Shown piece by piece: positions 1 to 6,153 of a stretch of 6,357 nucleotides of DNA (position 1 is the first letter of the stretch; every line of letters starts with the position of its first letter). Position numbers and translations under genes: made by a program. Origin of the DNA: Clostridia bacterium (GTDB lineage: Bacteria; Bacillota; Clostridia; Oscillospirales; CAG-272); NCBI GenBank assembly GCA_017621015.1, contig JAGAUC010000117.1, forward strand, positions 1-6,357, read 5' to 3'. The notes beneath the pieces are model-generated. The model saw only the letters and a list, made by a program, of their open reading frames with translations. It searched no databases and was not told where the DNA came from.

Positions 1-969
1 ATGAGCATGGGACTTACCATGCAGCCCGACGAGACCGCTTACCGCTGCAACGTGGTCACACTGACCGACGAGGGTGAGTACGAGGACAAGATCATTCTTG
101 ACCACAGCGCCGACGAGATCACCACCGCCGAGGCAGACGAGCTGATAAAGACGCTGGAAAAGGAGCTCGGAACCGACTACCGCAAGTTCTACACAGGAAT
201 CAGCTACCGTCATTGCATTCTCTGGAAAAACGGAGATGACAAGTACAACTTTATGCGCCCGCACGATATTCTTGGCAAGCGCATCGGTGAATATCTGCCT
301 CGCGTGGAGGATGGCGGCGCCGAATTCCGCGACATTATGAAGCGTAGCTTTGATATTCTCAACCATCACCCGATCAACGAGGCAAGACGCGCGCGCGGTC
401 TGAAGCCCGCCAACTCCATTTGGCTCTGGAGCCCCGGTAAAAAGCCGCAGCTTCCCTCCTTCAAGGAAAAATGGGGGCTTAATGCCGCTGTCATCTCCGC
501 TGTTGACCTCATTAAGGGCATTGGCATCTGTGCCGGTATGAAGAACTACGACGTGGAGGGTGCGACCGGAAACGTAAAGACCAACTACAAGGGCAAGGCC
601 GAGGCGGCCATCGACGCCTTTAGGAGCGGCTCGAATTACGTATATATCCACGTAGAGGCACCCGACGAGTGCGGACACCGTGCGGAGCTGGAAAACAAGG
701 TGCTTTCCATTGAGCTGATTGACGAAAAGATCCTCTCTCCCGTATATGAGTACCTGAAGAGCACGGGCGAGGATTTCCGCATTCTCATTCTTCCCGACCA
801 CCCTACTCCCATCCGTCTCCGCACACATACCATCGATCCCGTTCCCTTTATGATCTACGATTCCGCCAAGACCTATGGCGGTGTGGACAGCTTCTCGGAG
901 CAAAGTGCGGAAAAGATGAACAACTACATTCCAAACGGCTATACGCTGATGGATCTTTTGGTAAAGTAA
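1..969 (+). CDS. apgM: Phosphoglycerate-mutase-like metalloenzyme (ApgM / proposed homoserine kinase family), 5'-partial
   Basis: This is the C-terminal 322 residues of an alkaline-phosphatase-superfamily enzyme of the archaeal-type cofactor-independent phosphoglycerate mutase family, normally about 400 residues. Visible family signatures are the HPIN block (123-126), ISAVDLIKGI (165-174), the VEGATG..TNYKGKA stretch (185-200), the metal-site motif HVEAPDECGH (217-226, with D222 and H226), LPDHPTP (264-270, with D266 and H267) and THT (275-277). The ATG at position 1 is not the true start. In relatives this Met lies within the EA-x-SMG segment, roughly 80 residues in, so the N-terminal metal-binding Asp and the nucleophilic Ser (GSD motif) lie upstream of the window. 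The reaction is either interconversion of 3- and 2-phosphoglycerate or, as in the sister group named proposed homoserine kinase, phosphorylation of homoserine. Nearby thrC favours the second, but this is inference. The family call is confident; the substrate is not. It ends 9 nt before lepB. Confidence 0.9.
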   Translation: MSMGLTMQPDETAYRCNVVTLTDEGEYEDKIILDHSADEITTAEADELIKTLEKELGTDYRKFYTGISYRHCILWKNGDDKYNFMRPHDILGKRIGEYLPRVEDGGAEFRDIMKRSFDILNHHPINEARRARGLKPANSIWLWSPGKKPQLPSFKEKWGLNAAVISAVDLIKGIGICAGMKNYDVEGATGNVKTNYKGKAEAAIDAFRSGSNYVYIHVEAPDECGHRAELENKVLSIELIDEKILSPVYEYLKSTGEDFRILILPDHPTPIRLRTHTIDPVPFMIYDSAKTYGGVDSFSEQSAEKMNNYIPNGYTLMDLLVK

Positions 970-978
970 GAGGAAAAT

Positions 979-1581
979 ATGAACGAAGAAAATAAGCAAG
1001 CCCCCCAAAAGGAAACGCTGATCCACACGGTATACGACTTTGCGGAAATGCTTGTGCTTGCCGTAGCCGTTGTCTTTTTGATCTTCATGACCCTGGCAAG
1101 ACCCTGCCGCGTGGACGGCACCTCAATGAACAACACGCTGGAAGACGGCGAAATGCTGCTGATTTCCAATCTTTTCTATACGCCGACCAAAGGAGACATT
1201 GTTGTCTTTCATCAGACCAGCGAGCTGGATCTCCGCTTTAACGAGCCAATCGTTAAGCGCGTCATTGCGGTAGGCGGTCAGTATGTCAGGATCGAGACGG
1301 AGCTTGGCCGAGTGTACGTTTCGGACGATGACACCTTCACCGAGGACGAGATACTGCAAGAGGATTATATCTATCTTGAGGGCGGTGCCTGGCGCGACGA
1401 TTTTGATATCTCGGGGGACGTGATCCAAGTGCCTGAAGGCTCGGTCTTTGTGATGGGCGACAACCGCAACAACTCCGCCGACAGCCGCTATTTCATCATC
1501 GGCCCCGTGGACTGCCGCCGCATTCTCGGCAAGGTGGTCCTCCGCGTGACTCCACTTGACAAATTCGGAAAGGTAGAGTAA
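979..1581 (+). CDS. lepB: Signal peptidase I
   Basis: A 200-residue membrane-bound serine protease of the S26A family that cuts signal peptides from exported preproteins on the outer face of the cytoplasmic membrane. It has a short charged N-terminus (1-16), a single hydrophobic anchor at about residues 22-40, and then the catalytic boxes. Box B is DGTSMNNTL with the nucleophile Ser49. The GDIVVF segment is at 72-77. Box D has the general base Lys93 in IVKRVIA. Box E is GDNRNNSADSR (160-170). The C-terminal GPV...GKVVLRV segment is also typical. One transmembrane anchor and about 200 residues match the Gram-positive SipS type. The start is supported by an AGAGG ribosome binding site at 969-973 and the short 9-nt gap after the upstream gene. 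Placement directly before rbgA and rnhB is a common Firmicute order; rplS, often found upstream of lepB, is absent here. Confidence 0.97.
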   Translation: MNEENKQAPQKETLIHTVYDFAEMLVLAVAVVFLIFMTLARPCRVDGTSMNNTLEDGEMLLISNLFYTPTKGDIVVFHQTSELDLRFNEPIVKRVIAVGGQYVRIETELGRVYVSDDDTFTEDEILQEDYIYLEGGAWRDDFDISGDVIQVPEGSVFVMGDNRNNSADSRYFIIGPVDCRRILGKVVLRVTPLDKFGKVE

Positions 1582-1589
1582 CTGGAAAC

Positions 1590-2498
1590 ATGCCATCTGA
1601 AATCATCCAATGGTTTCCGGGTCATATGGCAAAAACCCGCCGTCTGATCACCGAAAATCTAAAGCACGTAGACATCGTCATCGAAATTCTCGATGCGCGT
1701 ATTCCCTTCAGCTCACGCAATCCCGAGATCGATCGCCTGACCGAGGGCAAGCCCCGTCTTGTTCTTCTCAACAAGGCCTCGCTCGCGGATGCGGCCAAAA
1801 CCAAATACTGGTGCAAGCGCTTTTCCTCAAGGACGGTATTTTGTCTGCCCACCGACTGCGTGACGGGCGAAGGTATGGCTAAGATCCTTCCCACGGTCAA
1901 GGAGATCCTTGCCGAAAAGCTCGAAAAATACCAAAGCAAGGGTATGAGTGGCCGACGCCTGAAGGCCATGGTGCTCGGCATCCCCAACGTGGGAAAATCC
2001 TCGCTCATCAACAAGCTGTCGGGTAACCGCAAGGCCAAGGTGGTAAACCGCCCCGGCGTCACCTTGGACAAGCAATGGTTTCAGACCGGTGCCGGGCTTG
2101 ACATTATGGATATGCCCGGTATTCTTTGGCCCAAGTTTGATGACAAGATCATTGGTGAAAATCTGGCCATTACCGGTGCCATCAAGGACAGCATCCTCAA
2201 CGTCGAGGAGATCGCATACGCGCTTTGCACGCGACTTCGCACCCTCTACCCTGAGATGCTTACAGCACGCTACAAGCTGGAAAGCATGGAGCATTATGAG
2301 GATCTCTCCGACTACGATCTCTTTGAGCTGATCGGCAAAAAGAGAGGCTTTCTGATCTCGGGCGGTGAGATCGACACCGAGCGGACCGCCAATATGCTGC
2401 TGGACGAATTCCGTGCAGCAAAGATCGGACGCATCACGCTAGACACCGACCCGGAACAACCGAAAAAGGAAGTAGAAAATGCTGGAATTCAATCTTGA
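1590..2498 (+). CDS. rbgA: Ribosome biogenesis GTPase RbgA (YlqF)
   Basis: A 302-residue circularly permuted GTPase that acts in late assembly of the 50S ribosomal subunit in Firmicutes. The G motifs appear in the permuted order G4-G5-G1-G2-G3. The G4 motif NKAS is at 61-64, the G1 P-loop GIPNVGKSS at 130-138, a G2 Thr in RPGVT at 154-158, and the G3 motif DMPG at 174-177. The N-terminal WFPGHMAK (8-15) is a hallmark of the YlqF/RbgA branch. It separates this protein from other permuted GTPases such as YqeH or RsgA. The C-terminal 100 or so residues fit the helical domain that contacts rRNA. The protein is slightly longer than the B. subtilis protein (about 282 residues) and has a Lys-rich tail. 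The start follows lepB by 8 nt with only a weak ribosome binding site (CTGGA, 1582-1586), so translation may be coupled to lepB. The 3' end overlaps rnhB by 20 nt. Confidence 0.96.
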   Translation: MPSEIIQWFPGHMAKTRRLITENLKHVDIVIEILDARIPFSSRNPEIDRLTEGKPRLVLLNKASLADAAKTKYWCKRFSSRTVFCLPTDCVTGEGMAKILPTVKEILAEKLEKYQSKGMSGRRLKAMVLGIPNVGKSSLINKLSGNRKAKVVNRPGVTLDKQWFQTGAGLDIMDMPGILWPKFDDKIIGENLAITGAIKDSILNVEEIAYALCTRLRTLYPEMLTARYKLESMEHYEDLSDYDLFELIGKKRGFLISGGEIDTERTANMLLDEFRAAKIGRITLDTDPEQPKKEVENAGIQS

Positions 2499-3087
2499 GA
2501 AGGAGCTGGTTGCTCTTGGATATCAAAATATATGCGGCGTAGACGAGGCGGGGCGCGGCCCCTTATGCGGCCCCGTAGTTGCCGCCGCCTGCATTCTTCC
2601 GACCGATTGCCAAATCGAGGGACTCAACGACTCCAAAAAGCTGACCGAAAAAAAGCGTGAGCTTTTGTTTGATGTGATTACCGAAAAAGCCATTTCCTAT
2701 TCGGTTGCCCAGGCTTCGGTAGAGGAGATCAATTCTCTTAACATTCTGGAGGCCACGCTTCTGGCTATGCGACGTGCGATCGCGGGACTTGACGTCCCTG
2801 CGGACTTTGCGCTGATCGACGGCAACGTCGGACGCGACTTTTCCCTTCCCGTCCGCACGGTCATTCACGGCGACGCCATTTCCCCGAGTATTGCCGCCGC
2901 CTCGGTGCTTGCCAAGGTCACGCGAGACCGTATGTGCATCGATATGGATGCGGAATACCCGGAATACGGCATTCTGAAGCACAAGGGCTATGGAACCAAG
3001 GCGCACATGGAGGCGCTACGGAAATATGGCCCCACCCCCATCCACCGCACGCAGTTTATTCGTTTCCTGAACAATGACCAAAGCTGA
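2479..3087 (+). CDS. rnhB: Ribonuclease HII
   Basis: A 202-residue endonuclease that cleaves the RNA strand of RNA-DNA hybrids and nicks at single ribonucleotides built into DNA. The catalytic acidic residues can be placed by motif: Asp22 and Glu23 in GVDEAGRGP, Asp114 in LIDGN, and Asp132 in HGDAIS. Other family signatures are the NDSKKL block (50-55), the AAASVLAKVTRDR helix (139-151) and KGYGTKAH near the C-terminus, which carries the conserved Tyr of type 2 enzymes. The length is normal for bacterial RNase HII without an N-terminal extension. The start is supported by AAGGAAG at 2465-2471, about 7 nt upstream. It overlaps the end of rbgA by 20 nt in another frame and overlaps yraN by 14 nt, so the three genes are very likely cotranscribed. 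Confidence 0.97.
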   Translation: MLEFNLEKELVALGYQNICGVDEAGRGPLCGPVVAAACILPTDCQIEGLNDSKKLTEKKRELLFDVITEKAISYSVAQASVEEINSLNILEATLLAMRRAIAGLDVPADFALIDGNVGRDFSLPVRTVIHGDAISPSIAAASVLAKVTRDRMCIDMDAEYPEYGILKHKGYGTKAHMEALRKYGPTPIHRTQFIRFLNNDQS

Positions 3088-3481
3088 TATCACAACGACC
3101 GAGCTGGGACGGTTCGGCGAAAACGCCGCTGTCAAGCACCTAAAAAGAAAGGGATATCGGATCCTTGCGCGTAATTTCCGCGCCGGAAAAAACGAGATCG
3201 ATATCATTGCCTCGCGCAAAAACGAGATCATTTTTATTGAGGTCAAGGCCCGGACACTGACCGCACTTGGTGATCTGCCCTATGGCTCGCCACTTGAGGC
3301 GGTAGATACCCCCAAGCAAAAGCGCACGCTTGCGGCGGCAAGCGCATATTTATGTAAAAGCGAAACCGAAAAAATGCCGCGATTTGATATTATCGAGGTT
3401 TACTTAAAGCACCGTTCGGGCTTCTTTCGAACGCTTGCTGTAGAAAAAATCTGTCACATTGAGGATGCCTTCGGCTCATGA
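3074..3481 (+). CDS. yraN: YraN / UPF0102 family nuclease-like protein
   Basis: A 135-residue member of the UPF0102 (YraN) family, which has a restriction-endonuclease-like fold related to Holliday junction resolvases. No firm cellular role is established for it. Motifs seen are LGRFGENAA (11-19), RKGYRILARNFR (25-36), then the putative nuclease core with Glu41 and Asp43 in NEIDII and Glu56 and Lys58 in FIEVKAR. The family normally has Gly-Glu-Ile-Asp at the first site; here Asn40 replaces the Gly, while the acidic residues are kept. The C-terminal EAV...K..T...A..YL stretch is also typical. The start overlaps rnhB by 14 nt and has no clear ribosome binding site, so its translation probably depends on ribosomes ending rnhB. 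The rnhB-yraN pairing is common in bacteria and fits a shared link to nucleic acid upkeep. Confidence 0.92.
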   Translation: MTKADITTTELGRFGENAAVKHLKRKGYRILARNFRAGKNEIDIIASRKNEIIFIEVKARTLTALGDLPYGSPLEAVDTPKQKRTLAAASAYLCKSETEKMPRFDIIEVYLKHRSGFFRTLAVEKICHIEDAFGS

Positions 3482-3524
3482 GAAGCATCCCTATTTGAAA
3501 AACATATAAGGAGATATAAATTTT

Positions 3525-5009
3525 ATGATGTTTCAAAGCACCAGAGATGCAGGTGCCGCCAAGGTAAGTGCGGTATTTGCCATCAAGCAGGGTCTTGCCG
3601 CTGACGGCGGACTTTTCGTCCCCGAGCAGGTCCCCTCGATCAGCCGTGAGGATATCGAAAAGCTTTGCCACGACGACTACCCCACCCGCGCGGCCAAGAT
3701 CCTTTCGCTCTTTTTGACCGATTATACTTATGATGAGCTTCTGACAGACTGTAAGGAGGCCTATCGCGAGGATTCCTTTGTGGGCGGTGCTGCGCCGCTG
3801 GTTAAGGTTCGCGACGGTCTATACTCGCTGGAGCTCTGGCACGGCCCCACCGCCGCCTTCAAGGATATGGCGCTCCAGATCATGCCCCGTCTTCTCTCCC
3901 GTGCGCTCGTTAAGTGCGGCGAGAAGCGTACGGCCCTCATCCTCGTTGCCACCTCGGGTGACACGGGAAAGGCCGCGCTTGAGGGCTACAAGGATGTTGA
4001 CAGCGTAAAGATCATGGTCTTCTATCCCGTTGACGGCGTAAGCCGCGTGCAAAAGCTTCAGATGGCGACCCAGGCCGGAAGCAACGTAAATGTTTGCGCC
4101 ATCCGCGGAAACTTTGACGATGCGCAAAACGGCGTAAAGGCCATCTTCTCGGATGCCGACGCCGCACAAAAGCTGGATAAGGACGGCTACTTTTTCTCCA
4201 GCGCCAACTCGATCAACTGGGGACGTCTTGCCCCGCAGATCGTCTATTACGTTTCTGCTTATTGCGATCTCATCTGCCGCGGCGATATCCAAATGGGTGA
4301 GACCGTGGACTTCTGCGTTCCCACCGGAAACTTCGGCAATATTTTTGCCGCTTACCTTGCCAAGAATATGGGTCTTCCGATCGGCAAGCTGATCTGCGCC
4401 TCCAACGTCAATAACATTCTGACCGATTTTCTTCGCACGGGCGTATATGACCGTAACCGTCATTTCCATCTCACCATGTCGCCCTCGATGGACATTCTGA
4501 TCTCCAGCAACCTTGAGCGGCTCCTCTACTTCGTGGCAGGTACCGAGAAGACCTCAGAATATATGGCGTCTCTTAAAAATACCGGAAAATATACGGTGGA
4601 TGCCGATGTGCTGGCCAAGATCAACGAGACCTTTGTCGGCTATTACGCCGACGAGGACGAAACCGCCGCCACCATTCGCAAGACCTTTGAGCAACACGGC
4701 TATCTTGCCGACACGCACACCTCGGTTGCTCTCACCTGCGCCGATAAATATCTTTGCGAGAGCGCAAGCAAGGTGCCTCTTGTGGTCGCCTCAACCGCCA
4801 GCCCCTACAAATTTGCCGCCGACGTTTACGCGTCGCTCACCGACGAAAAGCCGCAGGATGAGCTGAAGGCACTGGATATGCTCTCTGCCTCCACAAAGAC
4901 CGAGATCGCTTATCCGCTTCGCGAGCTTGATAAGCGCCCCGTAAACTTCGATACAGTAATCGATCCAAAGGATATGCTGGCTGAGGTCTACCGTTATCTC
5001 GCCAAATAA
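3525..5009 (+). CDS. thrC: Threonine synthase
   Basis: A 494-residue PLP-dependent enzyme that converts O-phospho-L-homoserine and water to L-threonine and phosphate, the last step of threonine synthesis in the cytosol. It is the long form, with the N-terminal threonine synthase domain (about 1-80: FQSTRD at 3-8, GLAADGGLFVP at 23-33). The PLP lysine is Lys113 in HGPTAAFKDMA. The phosphate-binding region includes ATSGDTGKAAL (142-152), and PTGNFGN (266-272) is a second cofactor-binding loop. NSINWGRLAPQ (228-238) is another family hallmark. A strong AAGGAGA site (3508-3514) supports the start; a second ATG at 3528 is equally possible and changes the protein by one residue. It follows yraN by 43 nt on the same strand without a clear terminator, so read-through from the upstream operon is possible. 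It ends 3 nt before a hairpin shared with the convergent gene. Confidence 0.97.
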   Translation: MMFQSTRDAGAAKVSAVFAIKQGLAADGGLFVPEQVPSISREDIEKLCHDDYPTRAAKILSLFLTDYTYDELLTDCKEAYREDSFVGGAAPLVKVRDGLYSLELWHGPTAAFKDMALQIMPRLLSRALVKCGEKRTALILVATSGDTGKAALEGYKDVDSVKIMVFYPVDGVSRVQKLQMATQAGSNVNVCAIRGNFDDAQNGVKAIFSDADAAQKLDKDGYFFSSANSINWGRLAPQIVYYVSAYCDLICRGDIQMGETVDFCVPTGNFGNIFAAYLAKNMGLPIGKLICASNVNNILTDFLRTGVYDRNRHFHLTMSPSMDILISSNLERLLYFVAGTEKTSEYMASLKNTGKYTVDADVLAKINETFVGYYADEDETAATIRKTFEQHGYLADTHTSVALTCADKYLCESASKVPLVVASTASPYKFAADVYASLTDEKPQDELKALDMLSASTKTEIAYPLRELDKRPVNFDTVIDPKDMLAEVYRYLAK

Positions 5010-5012
5010 AAA

Positions 5013-5034
5013 GCGCGCCCCAAAAGGGGCGCGC
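5013..5034. terminator. Intrinsic terminator between convergent genes (strongest for the minus strand)
   Basis: A perfect 9-bp GC-rich inverted repeat (GCGCGCCCC, 5013-5021; GGGGCGCGC, 5026-5034) with an AAAA loop lies just after the thrC stop codon. On the minus strand the hairpin is followed by TTTTTATTT (complement of 5004-5012), giving a classic Rho-independent terminator for the DUF1540 gene. On the plus strand the bases after the stem are CACAGAG, with no T run, so it is a weaker stop for thrC, though the hairpin would still protect the mRNA 3' end. Confidence 0.85.
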
Positions 5035-5048
5035 CACAGAGAAACCCA

Positions 5049-5237
5049 TCAGAATTCTCTCTGCTGGAAGGTGCCGCAAGCGGTCTCATCGCTTGTGGTT
5101 GCGTTGTGAGGGATCACAGAAATGACCTCTGCGGTACAATGGTTTTCACCGTTGTGATATACACAGTTCTTGACATCGCAATGAATGCCTGCGTTAAAAT
5201 GGCAATCCTTGCAATACTCTTTGTTGTTTTGCTCCAT
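5049..5237 (-). CDS. DUF1540 domain-containing small Cys-rich protein
   Basis: A 62-residue minus-strand protein that matches the DUF1540 pattern: IHCDVKNCVYHNGENHC followed by a TAEVISV-type strand and a closing DETACGTF. The core cysteines are C20, C25, C34 and C54, a set likely to bind a metal such as zinc, although this is inferred from spacing only. It also carries an N-terminal CKDC pair (C9, C12) outside the usual core. No signal peptide or membrane segment is seen. The start is well supported by AGGAGT on the minus strand (complement of 5244-5249), 6 nt before the ATG at 5235-5237. The terminator at 5013-5034 lies just past its stop. Family members occur widely in Clostridia and have no established function that I know of. 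It faces thrC tail to tail and diverges from the phosphoesterase gene. Confidence 0.88.
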   Translation of the reverse strand: MEQNNKEYCKDCHFNAGIHCDVKNCVYHNGENHCTAEVISVIPHNATTSDETACGTFQQREF

Positions 5238-5343
5238 GTTTTTACTCCTGTTTCTCTGTTTTTAACGTCTTTCAGAATTCTGAGAGACAATCCTAGTATC
5301 CCCCCATATCCAACAATCATTCATTTGCGGAAAGGAGAAAAGA
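5238..5343. promoter_or_regulatory. Divergent intergenic region with a palindrome
   Basis: This 106-nt gap must hold the promoters of the leftward DUF1540 gene and the rightward phosphoesterase gene. A perfect 12-bp palindrome TCAGAATTCTGA sits at 5272-5283. For the plus strand a weak candidate promoter is TTCAGA (5271-5276) with TAGTAT (5294-5299) at 17-nt spacing. For the minus strand a weak candidate is TTGTCT (complement of 5287-5292) with GTTAAA (complement of 5263-5268) at 18-nt spacing. The palindrome would overlap the first -35 box and lie in the spacer of the second, as an operator might. Neither promoter is close to consensus, so these are only suggestions. Confidence 0.3.
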
Positions 5344-5346
5344 ATG
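5331..5346 (+). promoter_or_regulatory. Ribosome binding site that sets the phosphoesterase start
   Basis: AAAGGAG (5331-5337) lies 6 nt before ATG 5344. This site, together with the DLH metal motif encoded just after it, shows that the gene starts here and not at the TTG at 5424, which opens the long downstream frame but has no ribosome binding site and would give a protein without its first metal ligands. Confidence 0.85.
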
Positions 5347-6068
5347 TCAATCTTTACCATTGCCGATCTGCACCTTTCCACCAATGAGACCACAAACAAA
5401 TCCATGGAGGTTTTCGGAAAGCGTTGGCAGAATTACGTGGAAAAGCTGACCCGAAACTGGAACGCTCTGATCACACCCCGGACACGGTCATTCTTCCGGG
5501 CGACATCTCCTGGGCAATGACGCTTAAGGAGGCCAAGGAGGATCTGACCTTTTTGGATTCCCTGCCCGGCCACAAGATCATCGGAAAAGGAAATCACGAT
5601 TTCTGGTGGGCAACGCTCAGCAAAATCCACGCCTTCTTCGAGGAAAATGACATCCATACCATAACGTGTCTTTACAACAACGCGTTTGTTGCGGAGGATC
5701 TGGTGATCTGCGGCAGCCGCGGCTGGTTCAACGACGAGAGCCTGAACGGTATTCCGGAAAACACCGATTATGACAAGATCATCCACCGTGAGGCCATGCG
5801 TCTGAGACTCAGTCTGGAGGATGGAAAGAAATTTCCCGATGACCTTGAGCGCGTGGTGTTCCTTCACTTCCCACCCGTTTTTCGCGAATTCCGTTGCGAG
5901 GAGATCGTTTCGGTGCTTAAGGAATACAACATAAATCGATGCTTTTACGGTCACATTCACGGCTGTTACGAGCACCCGAACACCTTTGTGGAGGATGGAA
6001 TCACCTATTCCCTGATCTCCGCCGATCATCTGAATTTTATTCCTAAGAAAATCTCTTCCGATATTTAA
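5344..6068 (+). CDS. Calcineurin-like metallophosphoesterase, interrupted by a frameshift
   Basis: A metal-dependent phosphoesterase of the calcineurin-like fold; the substrate is unknown. Codons 1-45 run from ATG 5344 in one frame and encode IADLHLS (D8 and H10, first metal motif) and the FGKRWQNYVEKL segment. That frame stops at 5518-5520. The rest of the protein continues in the -1 frame up to the stop at 6066-6068. Restoring one C in the run at 5476-5479 gives an unbroken 241-residue protein, the normal size for the family. The later motifs are all intact: PGDISW (G53-D54), GNHD (83-86), LHFPP (His175) and GHIHG (His204, His206). Intact coding after the break suggests a very recent mutation, an assembly or sequencing error, or less likely a programmed -1 shift. 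If the deletion is real, the gene is probably non-functional. It stands between the DUF1540 gene and tig. Confidence 0.88.
5476..5481 (+). other. Apparent -1 frameshift site (C-run) in the phosphoesterase gene
   Basis: The frame changes at CCCCGG. Up to codon CCC (5476-5478) the upstream frame encodes NWNALITP; from GAC at 5481 the downstream frame encodes DTVILPGD, the direct continuation expected for this family. Two leftover bases (CG, 5479-5480) sit where three are needed. Adding one C, making a run of five, yields LITPPDTVILPGD in one frame. Confidence 0.85.
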
Positions 6069-6080
6069 GAAATATCCGAA
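6056..6080. repeat. AT-rich inverted repeat at the end of the phosphoesterase gene
   Basis: GATATTT (6060-6066) and AAATATC (6070-6076) form a perfect 7-bp inverted repeat around AAG, extended by three more pairs after one C-C mismatch (TTC at 6056-6058, GAA at 6078-6080). It spans the stop codon and ends 6 nt before the tig -35 box. No T run follows, so it is not a convincing terminator; a weak mRNA 3' structure or a protein-binding site are alternatives. Confidence 0.4.
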
Positions 6081-6086
6081 AAGCCC

Positions 6087-6115
6087 TTGACATTGTTACC
6101 AAAAAAATGTAAAAT
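6087..6115 (+). promoter_or_regulatory. Sigma-A promoter of tig
   Basis: A perfect TTGACA -35 box (6087-6092) and a TAAAAT -10 box (6110-6115) are separated by exactly 17 nt, with an A-rich spacer. This would start transcription at about 6121-6123, giving a 5' leader of roughly 30 nt before the tig start. It is the best promoter match in the window. Confidence 0.88.
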
Positions 6116-6153
6116 AATAAAGTATGTAAAAATTTCATTTGGAGGACAAAAAA

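Noticed and set aside
1123..1596. 157-residue minus-strand frame opposite lepB
   Set aside because: It lies antisense to a complete signal peptidase gene, and its sequence has no recognisable domain.
3463..3490. Possible hairpin (GGATGC...GCATCC) between yraN and thrC as a terminator
   Set aside because: The stem is short with a bulge, and the following bases (CTATTTGAAA) are not a T run. It is too weak to call a terminator or attenuator.
3495..3523. Candidate promoter boxes before thrC (TTGAAA, TATAAG)
   Set aside because: TTGAAA at 3495-3500 and TATAAG at 3505-3510 are only 4 nt apart, and no box pair has proper spacing. The gap is only 43 nt, so a dedicated promoter is not supported.
3819..4469. 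216-residue open frame on the minus strand inside thrC
   Set aside because: It is a shadow of GC-rich third positions in thrC. It has no recognisable motif, and thrC itself is unmistakable and complete.
5106..5387. Plus-strand 93-residue frame with hydrophobic stretches across the DUF1540 gene
   Set aside because: It is antisense to the well-supported DUF1540 gene and runs out of frame into the phosphoesterase start. The hydrophobic look comes from reversing Cys/Asn-rich codons.
5433..6029. 198-residue open frame on the minus strand opposite the phosphoesterase
   Set aside because: The plus strand carries all conserved phosphoesterase motifs; the antisense frame shows no known motif.
5424..6068. 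Phosphoesterase starting at TTG 5424
   Set aside because: This start has no ribosome binding site, drops the DLH metal motif, and its first 15 or so residues do not fit the family. ATG 5344 with AAAGGAG is the original start.
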